64,000 bases of DNA from Candidatus Zixiibacteriota bacterium (GTDB taxonomy: Bacteria; Zixibacteria; MSB-5A5; WJJR01; JAJRUJ01). The position numbers and the translations under genes are program-made. Under the pieces are notes generated by a model. That model saw only the letters and a program-made list of their open reading frames with translations. It was not told the origin of the DNA and searched no databases. Positions 26,124-33,991 of this stretch are shown one piece after another. How positions within the stretch are numbered: the first letter of the stretch is position 1; every line of letters begins with the position of its first letter. Location of the stretch: positions 1 through 64,000 of the forward strand of contig JAGVQM010000021.1 of the NCBI GenBank assembly GCA_020051695.1. The letters are read 5' to 3'.

Positions 26124-28175
26124 ATGAAGCGAGCGGTAACGGGATTTTGCGGTGTTGGTCTGGTCGTTTTTGGGGTGCTCATCGCGACGGCGGTGGGCGT
26201 TTTTGCATCAAACGATGAACCCGCACAACAACTTACGTACGAAGATCACTCTCTGCTGCGGCTTGCCCCGCTGAGTGGAGAACTGCTGGAGCAGTTCAGG
26301 CGCGGCAATTTCGACATTGCCCGGCGGCTGTCGGACGGCGGCTATGAAGTGGTCGCCACCGCGGTAGAACGGGAGCTGCTGGTCGGGACCTATGACGCAG
26401 TGGTGGAAATCGAAAACATGGAGGAAGAATACCGCAAGGGGTTGAGCACCAGTTCGGCCATGGGCGGATATCATACGTATAGTGAAACGCATCAGGAAAT
26501 GTTCTGGGCTGATTTGATTTATTCCGAAATAGTCGACCTGGATACCATTGGGTATTCTCTGGAAGGTCACCCGATTTGGGCTTTGAAGATTTCCGACAAT
26601 GTCCAAACCGACGAAGATGAACCGGAAATTTGCCTCAACGCGCTTATTCACGCCCGCGAAGCCATCGGCATCGAAACATTGCTGTATCTTATGGACGTGT
26701 TGACGGACGGTTACGGGATTGATCCCGAGCTGACGCAAATGGTCGATGACTGCGAGATTTACCTCGTGCCGATTATCAACCCTGACGGTTATCTGTATAA
26801 TGAATATACCAATCCCTTCGGCGGCGGGATGTGGCGCAAAAACCGCCGCGATAACGGGGACGGCACGTACGGCATCGATCTGAACCGCAACTGGGGCTAC
26901 AACTGGGGCTTCGACAATTATACATCATCGCCTGTTCCTTTATCGGAGGTTTACCGGGGCACCGGACCGTTCTCGGAGCCGGAAACGCAGGTGTTACGCG
27001 ACTGGATGAACACCCGCGATTTCACGATCGTGGTTAATTACCACGCCTACGGCCGGTACACCTGTGCCGCCTGGTGTTTTGAAGGCGGCATTCCCAATCC
27101 CGATCAAAACTTCCATCTGCCGATGCAGGATTCGGTTTTTGCGATGAACGGATATGGCCAAGCCCTTGGCGGGCATAATGGCTCCGCGCTGGACTGGCAA
27201 TATGGTGAACAACTTACCAAGAAAAAGTCCTTCGTGATTCTGACGGAAATCGGGCCGAGTTTCTGGCCCCCCGAAGAGGAGATTCCTTCGCTGATCATGG
27301 AAAACCATGAAGTCAACCTGTATTACATCCGCGAAGCGCAGCGGTTGTGGCAGCGGCCCACGCGGTCGCTGGGGACAGATTTCGATTTCCACGGCGACAC
27401 GACGGATATCTGCGACACGAATTATACCGTGCCGGTTTCGTTTCACAACGTCGATGAAACGGCGACATTGATCGTGGATTACTCGATGTGGAATGCGGAG
27501 GAGAATCCGGGCTGGGCCACGATGCCCGGCGGGTCGGTGATACTTGGTCCCGGGGAGCACGTCGATTTGACCGTGACCATTTCACCGCAGGTCGGGACCG
27601 GTTTGCCGACGGGCCAGACCAATTTCCTGTACGGGTTCGCTATCCTGGAGGTGGCCAAATCCATGGCGCCGGAAGACCGTGATGCGCTGTATTATCTATT
27701 CTTCAACCACCAGATGTCGGTCGACAGCGACGGCGATCTGCTGGTCAATGGTTGTGACAATTGTCCGAATTCCGCCAATGCCTTGCAGGAAGACATGGAC
27801 ACCGACGGCATCGGCGATGTTTGCGACGATGACATTGACGGCGACGGCTTCCTGAATGAAAGCGACAATTGCCCGCTGGCTTATAATCCCGGACAGGAGG
27901 ATGGGGACTCGGACGGTACCGGGGATATCTGCGAGTGTATCTGCGGGTTCTGGGGCGACGTCAACGATGATGCCGCGATCAACCCGCTGGATGTCACCTT
28001 CATGGTCAATTATGTCTACCGTCATCTGGACGGCCGGACGGTGCTGCCGCTTTGTCCCAATGAGACCGGGGATGTCAATTGTGATGCGGGGGTCAACCCG
28101 GTGGATATCGCTTATTATGTGAACTATGTCTACAAGGCGCTCAACGCATTCTGCGCCGACCCGTGCGGGCCCTAG
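26124..28175 (+). CDS. Secreted M14 zinc carboxypeptidase with calcium-binding repeats and dockerin tail
   Basis: A 683-residue exported enzyme. Signal peptide about 1-31 (GLVVFGVLIATAVGVFA-SN). M14 catalytic domain about 110-415: zinc ligands in LIHAREAIG (HxxE), the arginine region MWRKNRRDN and DLNRNWGYNWG, the third zinc His in VNYHAYG, and the catalytic Glu in ILTEIGPSFWPP. A beta-sandwich follows, then thrombospondin type 3-like calcium repeats near 530-595 (DSDGDLLVNGCDNCPN, DTDGIGDVCDDDIDGDG). A complete type I dockerin-like domain ends the protein (GDVNDDAAINPLDVTFMVNY and GDVNCDAGVNPVDIAYYVNY). No cohesin gene is in the window, so the dockerin may act as a surface or sorting module rather than in a cellulosome. 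Confidence 0.93.
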   Translation: MKRAVTGFCGVGLVVFGVLIATAVGVFASNDEPAQQLTYEDHSLLRLAPLSGELLEQFRRGNFDIARRLSDGGYEVVATAVERELLVGTYDAVVEIENMEEEYRKGLSTSSAMGGYHTYSETHQEMFWADLIYSEIVDLDTIGYSLEGHPIWALKISDNVQTDEDEPEICLNALIHAREAIGIETLLYLMDVLTDGYGIDPELTQMVDDCEIYLVPIINPDGYLYNEYTNPFGGGMWRKNRRDNGDGTYGIDLNRNWGYNWGFDNYTSSPVPLSEVYRGTGPFSEPETQVLRDWMNTRDFTIVVNYHAYGRYTCAAWCFEGGIPNPDQNFHLPMQDSVFAMNGYGQALGGHNGSALDWQYGEQLTKKKSFVILTEIGPSFWPPEEEIPSLIMENHEVNLYYIREAQRLWQRPTRSLGTDFDFHGDTTDICDTNYTVPVSFHNVDETATLIVDYSMWNAEENPGWATMPGGSVILGPGEHVDLTVTISPQVGTGLPTGQTNFLYGFAILEVAKSMAPEDRDALYYLFFNHQMSVDSDGDLLVNGCDNCPNSANALQEDMDTDGIGDVCDDDIDGDGFLNESDNCPLAYNPGQEDGDSDGTGDICECICGFWGDVNDDAAINPLDVTFMVNYVYRHLDGRTVLPLCPNETGDVNCDAGVNPVDIAYYVNYVYKALNAFCADPCGP

Positions 28176-28216
28176 ACTGAAATCGCAATAATTTTCCTAC
28201 CCCAGGAAACCCGCAG

Positions 28217-28252
28217 GACGGGGACCCGGTTTTCAAATGCCGGGTCCCCGTC
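28217..28252 (+). terminator. Strong GC-rich hairpin after the carboxypeptidase
   Basis: GACGGGGACCCGG-ttttcaaatg-CCGGGTCCCCGTC, a perfect 13-pair stem 42 bases after the stop. It has no following T-run, so termination by this hairpin alone is likely but not certain. Confidence 0.6.
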
Positions 28253-28330
28253 GCGGTATTGGGACAAATTTACTCCACATATTCCCGTATGTACAATTAG
28301 AACTGATAATCATCGTACGGGAGGAGCAGG

Positions 28331-28939
28331 ATGAACAAATGGATACTGTCGGCTCTGCTGGCGTCGGCGCTGGGTGTGTGTGGCCCCGGTTGGGCCGGTG
28401 AATTCCAGGTGGACACGACCCGCCTCCGGCAGGTCCGCTTCATCTCCGACGCGCCATTGGAAAATTTCGCTGGTGTGACCGAAAAAATCGACGGTTATGT
28501 AATGTTAGGCTCTGATGACGTTGATCGCGCCGACAGTTCGGCAGGTGAGTATTATTTTGAGGTCGACCTGGGCAGTCTCGATACAGGTATCGGTTTGCGC
28601 AACAGCCATATGCGGGAAAATTACCTGGAAACCGCGAAATACCCCTACGCCCAATTGTTGGGCCAATTGGACCCGATGACACGAATCGATGACTCGACAT
28701 TTTCGGTTACTATTTCCGGACAACTTGCCATTCATGGGGTGACCCGGCCGCTGAATTCCGTGATTACCGTGAAAACAGCCGCACCGGGATACTTCGTCCA
28801 AAGCCGTTTTGCGGTTGCCTTGCCTGACTACAAAATCAAGATACCCTCATTGATGTTTCTTAAAATCGATGAGATCATCAAATTGGAAGTCGATTTTTAT
28901 CTCTTGCCGATCAGCGGTTCCGAGGGGAGGAACAAATGA
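28331..28939 (+). CDS. Secreted YceI-family protein
   Basis: A 202-residue protein with a signal peptide (ILSALLASALGVCGPGWA-GEF). It has the YceI lipocalin-like pattern: FQVDTTRLRQVRFISDAPLENF at the start, FEVDLGSLDTGIGLRNSHMRENYLETAKYPYA in the middle, and SGQLAIHGVTRPLNSVITV followed by the final strands. YceI proteins bind isoprenoid or other lipids in the periplasm. Preceded by GGGAGGAGCAGG. It overlaps the next gene by ATGA, and this YceI-plus-barrel pair suggests a joint envelope role. Confidence 0.88.
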   Translation: MNKWILSALLASALGVCGPGWAGEFQVDTTRLRQVRFISDAPLENFAGVTEKIDGYVMLGSDDVDRADSSAGEYYFEVDLGSLDTGIGLRNSHMRENYLETAKYPYAQLLGQLDPMTRIDDSTFSVTISGQLAIHGVTRPLNSVITVKTAAPGYFVQSRFAVALPDYKIKIPSLMFLKIDEIIKLEVDFYLLPISGSEGRNK

Positions 28940-29778
28940 AACGGGGTTTGGTGCTGGTTGTTGTCTTGATGTTGAGCGCATCGGCGTTCGCCGATGAAGT
29001 GCAGTGGCAACGCCGGGCGGAGTCGAGTCGGCCGGAGTCGCGGGTTTTCCACTCGACTGCTGCGATCACATTGCCCACCGCCGCGACAATCAGTCGGGGA
29101 CTCTGGCAATTCGAAGTTGCCCATCGTTTCTGGCCGCGCATCGCCGACGGTGCGGATGAACTGTATGGGCTGGATGGCCCGGCTTCAATGCGGTTGGGAC
29201 TTGCATATGCCCCGACCGACCTGCTGTTGGTCACCCTCGCCCGCAGCAATGCGCGCAACAATCTCGAATTACAGGGTAAATATCGAATTCTGACTCTGCA
29301 AAATATGCCGAGGCCTGTGGCATTCGCCGTGCAGGGCGGCATGGCCTGGAATGCCGAGAAATCTTTCGGGCGCAGCACCGGAGATTCCCGGAATTTTCAA
29401 TACAGTGGGCAGTTGATTGTCAACACCAGAGTCGCAAACAGCTTCGCGCTCGGGATTGTCCCCTCTTATTTGTCCAACAGCGACATCTATTCCGCCGACA
29501 CCGAGGAGCTTTTTCGGGTGGGGATGTATCTGCAGGCGCATCTCAATAAATTACTCAGCGTGCAGGGCGAATGGGCGCCGACGTTTGACAACGATCCCGG
29601 TGAGTATGATCCGGCGGCGGTCGGTATCGAACTGGAAACCGGCGGGCATTTTTTCAAGATTTTCGTGACGAATTCCATGTCTCCCAACACCACACCATAT
29701 TTGGAACGCGCGGACTTCCCCTTCACCCGCCGTCAATGGCGTCTGGGATTTATGATTACGCGGCTGCTGCATTTTTAA
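28936..29778 (+). CDS. Beta-barrel protein of the DUF5777 type
   Basis: A 280-residue exported protein (signal MKRGLVLVVVLMLSASAFA-DE). The mature part resembles DUF5777-like outer-membrane barrels: STAAITLPTAATISRGLWQFEVAHRFWP near the N-terminus, LYGLDGPASMRLGLAYAPTD, alternating strands, and a C-terminal strand ending RLGFMITRLLHF with terminal Phe, as expected for barrel insertion. Translationally coupled to the YceI gene. Family naming is from memory of the pattern; the function is unknown. Confidence 0.75.
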   Translation: MKRGLVLVVVLMLSASAFADEVQWQRRAESSRPESRVFHSTAAITLPTAATISRGLWQFEVAHRFWPRIADGADELYGLDGPASMRLGLAYAPTDLLLVTLARSNARNNLELQGKYRILTLQNMPRPVAFAVQGGMAWNAEKSFGRSTGDSRNFQYSGQLIVNTRVANSFALGIVPSYLSNSDIYSADTEELFRVGMYLQAHLNKLLSVQGEWAPTFDNDPGEYDPAAVGIELETGGHFFKIFVTNSMSPNTTPYLERADFPFTRRQWRLGFMITRLLHF

Positions 29779-29916
29779 CAGATTACAGGTCAATACCCCG
29801 GCGGCTTTGACCCCGGATCGTGAAGCGATCTACGGTGATCCGTATTTCCTCGGGGAGACTTCCCTGGAAACCCCGGTTTTCAACCGGGGCTACGCCGGCC
29901 ACATTCATTTAGTCGT

Positions 29917-30054
29917 GGCATGGGCATCTTCCGCCAAAGGCGGACAAGTGCCCATGCGCCCCGGCGGAAGCCGGGGCCACCTGACAACCGCCACGCATAA
30001 GTACTCGTCACACAGGCAGTCACTTGCCCACCATGAAATGGTGGGCCACCGGTC
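29917..30054. repeat. Compound repeat family C, copy 1
   Basis: Contains GGGCATCTTCCGCC, CGGACAAGTGCCCATGC, a CCCCGGC..GCCGGGG hairpin, AAGTACTCGTCACAC, and CCCACCATGAAATGGTGGG. The order is the same as in copy 2. Confidence 0.85.
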
Positions 30055-30268
30055 AAGTCGTCATTTCGAGCCGCGCAGCGGCGAGAAATCTTCCGCCGCG
30101 TGCGGGTAAGATTTCTCCTCGCTAGCGCTCGTCGAAATGACAAGAGCGCCAAGTCCGACATTGTACACCACCCCGCGGGCAGGTGAAATAGTAATGACAG
30201 AATGAGACACGCGGGAGAAATCCCACTATTCACCTGTTGGGTGAGGTACCACGTGCCACGGTTACGGC

Positions 30269-30300
30269 TGGATTCCCCGCTGCCGCGGCGGGGAATGACA
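30269..30300. repeat. Palindrome family B, copy 3
   Basis: TGGATTCCCCGCTGCCGCGG followed by CGGGGAATGACA; same ends as copies 1 and 2. Confidence 0.65.
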
Positions 30301-30316
30301 AGATTGGGTTTTTTGT

Positions 30317-30474
30317 CGCATGAGCATCCTCCGCCAAAGGCGGACAAGTGCCCATGCGCCCCGGCGCCTGTCCGCCTGTGGCGGGGAAGCCGGGGCCACG
30401 TGACGACCGCCGCGCATAAGTACTCGTCACACGGGAAGTCACTTGCCCACCATGAAATGGTGGGCCACCGGTCG
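30317..30474. repeat. Compound repeat family C, copy 2 (with internal insertion)
   Basis: Same modules as copy 1 in the same order, but about 20 extra bases (CCTGTCCGCCTGTGGCGGGG) sit inside the CCCCGGC..GCCGGGG hairpin. The extra piece is itself a palindrome. Confidence 0.85.
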
Positions 30475-30486
30475 ACAAAAGAGCAT

Positions 30487-32160
30487 TTAAGGCACTTGTT
30501 CCATACGGGCTTCTTTGATCCATTTGACGAAAGTTGGCCTCGATTTTTGGGAGGATACGATAAAGACCTTGTTTTTGGCGCGCGATAGTGCCACAAGGAA
30601 GTCGCATATATCCCGGTCAGTAATCCCTATTTCTTTCTGATTTTGGATTAGATATTGATCATCGCAATAAACCATGAACACATATTCAGCAGAAAGCCCT
30701 TTGGAACTTTCCCTCGTTGTAATAGTGATTGGAATATTTCTCAATCCTCTGTTTCTTATTGGACTTGGCCTAATCTTAAATACATCAGACAACGCATCCA
30801 TTTTCATCCTTAAAGAATCCATGTTTAATACTTCAATCAATTTATCCAGATATTCTTCTTCAACGTTTGATTCATTGTGTAACGCCTTAATTATTTGACG
30901 ATACTTAAGGACGGTCTTCTTCATTTCAACTGGAACGATCTCAACAAATGGATTGGGTTTTTCCACCATAGTTTCAGATAATAGGCGTTTGAATTCCTCG
31001 GGATCTAATAGGCGACTTGCGACAATTCTCCACCCCAAATTACTGTCTTTGTGTTCACTGATTATCTCAAGTCCATTTATAATTGAAACCGTCTCCGGCT
31101 CCTTTGGTTTGATAGGAGTGAGATTAGCAAATCCCTTTTCCGCCAATTTCTCAAATATATCATTGCATTGGTTCCTGGTTGGGGCAATGACCAAAACCGA
31201 AAAAGTTTCCTTTCTTTCAGTGGCAATTTCTTTCAACTGTTCCTCAATGAAATAAGGAATCTTTTTGGCCCATTGATGTGAATAGCACAATCTTGGATGC
31301 TTATGACTCACACGATTCTTTTCTTCGCATTCATAGTACTTGTAATCTTTGTTGATCCGGCCTTTCAAATGCCCCTCTTGTGTTGCTTTTGCGATCACGT
31401 CATTAACCGCTTCAACGATCACTTCTGTACAACGGGAGCAATAAGGAAGGCTATGCGATTCATAATTTGTGTTATCCGCCGCATATCGCCTCCTTATAAA
31501 TGCGGTGCTGGCCCCTTTCATGGAGTACAGCGCTTGGTCATCATCACCGACCAATAGCAGAGGATTATTCTCACTAAGTAAATCAATGAAAGAGACTTCG
31601 AGTTTGTTGAAATCTTGAAATTCATCAATTAGTATCTGATCGAAAGCGGGGATTCTGTTACGCTTTGACATTAATAGTCTGAGAGCCTTGTATATGATAC
31701 TGGAGTAAGCATAATAATCGTAATACCTCTGCCTCCTGCAAAGAAACTCAAATTGCTCGCTATTGTCCTTCAAATTATTGAAATATTCATCGAAATTAAT
31801 ACTATAATTTGATAAGATTTTCGCATCTTCATTTATGACCGTCGGTAGCAATGGAAAAATCTCTGCCTTTTCGTCCAATACTTTATTCAGTATGTATCGG
31901 GCGAATCCGTGCAATGTATAAACTTTTGATAATCCGAAAAGATCTAGGGACAAATCGTCGACGAGCGCATTAACAAATGAAAGAGTTAGGCATTTTGATT
32001 TCTTCGCCGCCAACTGTTTGAATAGATATGTTTTCCCTGTGCCGGGTCCGGCCACTACAATGATCTTTTTTGAACGCGAATTAATAATGTCAGCGGTGCA
32101 GTCTTCGCGTTTTGCATGAGCCTCGCTGTATTTAACTTGTTCCATAGGTATCGTTTGCAT
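30487..32160 (-). CDS. UvrD/Rep-like SF1 helicase, AT-rich, repeat-bounded
   Basis: A 557-residue SF1A helicase with Walker A GPGTGKT at residues 38-44, Walker B ILIDEFQDFN, motif III VGDDDQALYSMKGAS, motif V ITTRESSKGLSAEYVFM, and a degenerate motif VI LVALSRAKNKVFIVSS. It has YCSRC where UvrD-type enzymes have an NYRS-like motif, matching the YCRRC of the helicase at 6757-8646. It starts after GGGAGG with seven-base spacing. Base composition is clearly more AT-rich than the genes on either side, a sign of transfer. It stands alone between family C repeats. A defence or mobile-element role is plausible but unproven; it is not Gabija, because no GajA-like gene is present. Confidence 0.87.
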   Translation of the reverse strand: MQTIPMEQVKYSEAHAKREDCTADIINSRSKKIIVVAGPGTGKTYLFKQLAAKKSKCLTLSFVNALVDDLSLDLFGLSKVYTLHGFARYILNKVLDEKAEIFPLLPTVINEDAKILSNYSINFDEYFNNLKDNSEQFEFLCRRQRYYDYYAYSSIIYKALRLLMSKRNRIPAFDQILIDEFQDFNKLEVSFIDLLSENNPLLLVGDDDQALYSMKGASTAFIRRRYAADNTNYESHSLPYCSRCTEVIVEAVNDVIAKATQEGHLKGRINKDYKYYECEEKNRVSHKHPRLCYSHQWAKKIPYFIEEQLKEIATERKETFSVLVIAPTRNQCNDIFEKLAEKGFANLTPIKPKEPETVSIINGLEIISEHKDSNLGWRIVASRLLDPEEFKRLLSETMVEKPNPFVEIVPVEMKKTVLKYRQIIKALHNESNVEEEYLDKLIEVLNMDSLRMKMDALSDVFKIRPSPIRNRGLRNIPITITTRESSKGLSAEYVFMVYCDDQYLIQNQKEIGITDRDICDFLVALSRAKNKVFIVSSQKSRPTFVKWIKEARMEQVP

Positions 32161-32314
32161 AAATCCGCCTCCCTTACCAACAGCATGATAATCATAGTAT
32201 TTTATACAGACAATGGCGGATTTTCCACAGTAAAATGCACGAGCTCGGTTTGTATCATTTCAATGACGAACCCGTTGGGTGCGCACCAGCAATGCGTATT
32301 TAATTAATTGATAT

Positions 32315-32376
32315 TCACTTACGGCAAAAAACTCTGTGCCGCCATGCGGGCGAAATCGAGGAAGGGGCCAGGACAG
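32315..32376 (-). pseudogene. Diverged duplicate of the nuoN 3' end
   Basis: Matches 32509-32570 over about 62 bases with roughly seven mismatches and no gap. On the minus strand it would encode PGPFLDFARMAAQSFLP and a TAA stop, against PGPFLDFALTAAQSFLP in the intact gene. Confidence 0.8.
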
Positions 32377-32379
32377 GTG

Positions 32380-32400
32380 GCCCACCATTCCATGGTGGGC
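32380..32400. repeat. Family C-related palindrome
   Basis: GCCCACCAT-TCC-ATGGTGGGC, a perfect nine-pair hairpin resembling the CCCACCATGAAATGGTGGG module of family C. Confidence 0.75.
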
Positions 32401-32512
32401 TGGAAGAACGTCTCTTTTATATCATCGGACGTCTGGCTAACAATTAGGTGGCGCAAATAATCTAGGTGCATATTGCCGGGGCGTCCGCATTCATTTGCTG
32501 GACGTCACTCAC

Positions 32513-33976
32513 TTACGGCAAAAAACTTTGTGCCGCCGTGAGGGCAAAATCGAGGAAGGGGCCGGGGTAGACACCGATGATCAGGATCGCCAGCACCGCC
32601 ACCGAGAGGATGATCTTGTATAATGCCGGGAACGGCACCGGGTCGGTGGGGTAATCGCCCTCTTTGGCGAAATACATCCGCCACATCACATACGCATAGT
32701 AATACAACGCAATCACCGAGGTCAACAGCGCGACAAGCACCAGCCACATATACCCCTGGCCGATCGCGGCCATGAAAACATAATACTTGCCGACAAACCC
32801 GGCCAGCGGCGGGATACCGGTCAACGACAAGAGGAAAATCAGCATATATCCCGCCAGCATCGGCGAGCGTTTGGACAGCCCGGAATAATCCATAATCAGG
32901 TCCGAGCCGGTTTTCTGCGCCACGACAATCGCCACAATGAAAGCGCCCATATTGGCGAACAAGTAGGCGATCATGTAAAACGTCATCGCCGACACGCCGG
33001 CGGCATTGGTCGCCACCACCGCCACGAGGATATACCCGATATGCGCAATCGACGAATACGCCAGCATGCGTTTGATGTTTTTCTGCACGACGGCGGTGAT
33101 GTTACCCACGATCATCGCCAGCGCCGCCAGCGCGGCGAGGATCATCAGCCATTCGGTTTGTGCGATAATCAGCCCGCCGAAAAACACGCGCAGGAACACC
33201 GCCAGCCCGGCGGCCTTGGAGGCCGTTGATAAGTACGCGGTGATCGGCGTCGGCGCGCCCTCGTACACATCCGGCGCCCACATATGGAACGGCACCAGCG
33301 AAAGCTTGAACCCGAACCCGGCAATCAGCAGCACCGCCGCGACAAAAAAGCCGCGCGGGAATTCCCCGGCCGAAAAACGCAACTGCAGCAGGGCGTCTTT
33401 GATCTCGCCATACTCCAGCGAGCCGGTCAGACCGTACATCAGCGCGATACCGTACAGCATCACCGCCGAGGAGATCGCGCCCAAAATCACATATTTCAAT
33501 CCGGCTTCGGCCGATTTGGTGTCGAATTTCTTGTAGGCCGCCAGCACGAACAGCGAAACGGTCGCCAGTTCCAGCGCAACATACATCGACAATAATTCGC
33601 CGGCGGAGACCATGAACATCATCCCCACCGCCGACAGCAGCACGACCCCGAAATACTCGCCGCGGTGCGCGGGAAATTTGTTGGCCGTATCAATCGAGGA
33701 AGCCACAGTGAACATCGCGGCCACCAAGATGATCAACTTGAACGCCAGCGCAAAATCATCGGCGATGAACATGATCCCGAACGCCTGGCCCCTGCCGGAG
33801 GTAATCAACAGGACCGTCGTGATCACCAGCCCGATGAACGACCACGCCGCCATGGTCCCGGCTGCACGTTTGCCGAACGCCCCCATGGCAAGCACCAGGC
33901 AGGCAAAAATAAACAGCACCACCTCGGGGATGATCAGACTCAGATCGCCGTACATTTCCGCGAACGAAATATTCAT
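32513..33976 (-). CDS. nuoN: NADH-quinone oxidoreductase subunit N
   Basis: A 487-residue antiporter-like membrane subunit with about 14 spans. Visible family blocks are KYVILGAISSAVMLYGIALMYG (broken-helix region, about 150-172), FKLSLVPFHMWAPDVYEGAPTP near 222-243, KRMLAYSSIAHIGYILV near 303-319, and SLTGIPPLAGFVGK near 389-402. It pumps protons in the membrane arm of complex I. It is the last gene of the nuo run; a diverged second copy of its final codons lies downstream at 32315-32376. Confidence 0.95.
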   Translation of the reverse strand: MNISFAEMYGDLSLIIPEVVLFIFACLVLAMGAFGKRAAGTMAAWSFIGLVITTVLLITSGRGQAFGIMFIADDFALAFKLIILVAAMFTVASSIDTANKFPAHRGEYFGVVLLSAVGMMFMVSAGELLSMYVALELATVSLFVLAAYKKFDTKSAEAGLKYVILGAISSAVMLYGIALMYGLTGSLEYGEIKDALLQLRFSAGEFPRGFFVAAVLLIAGFGFKLSLVPFHMWAPDVYEGAPTPITAYLSTASKAAGLAVFLRVFFGGLIIAQTEWLMILAALAALAMIVGNITAVVQKNIKRMLAYSSIAHIGYILVAVVATNAAGVSAMTFYMIAYLFANMGAFIVAIVVAQKTGSDLIMDYSGLSKRSPMLAGYMLIFLLSLTGIPPLAGFVGKYYVFMAAIGQGYMWLVLVALLTSVIALYYYAYVMWRMYFAKEGDYPTDPVPFPALYKIILSVAVLAILIIGVYPGPFLDFALTAAQSFLP

Positions 33977-33991
33977 TTTCTGTCCGTCAAC

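Larger units (their letters stand above)
29779..30486. other. Repeat-rich intergenic region, 708 bases
   Basis: No gene. Two long direct copies of a compound repeat (29917-30054 and 30317-30474) flank a segment with a family B palindrome (30269-30300) and a GAAATCTTCCGCC...GATTTC inverted element near 30088-30118. The second long repeat ends 13 bases before the stop codon of the helicase gene. Confidence 0.75.
32161..32512. other. Intergenic region with a ghost copy of the nuoN 3' end
   Basis: No gene. The first 150 bases are AT-rich and probably hold the helicase promoter. They are followed by a diverged copy of the nuoN 3' end (32315-32376) and a GCCCACCAT-tcc-ATGGTGGGC palindrome. Confidence 0.75.

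Noticed and set aside
29917-30474. CRISPR array
   Set aside because: Only two long, imperfect copies with no regular short spacers and no cas genes.
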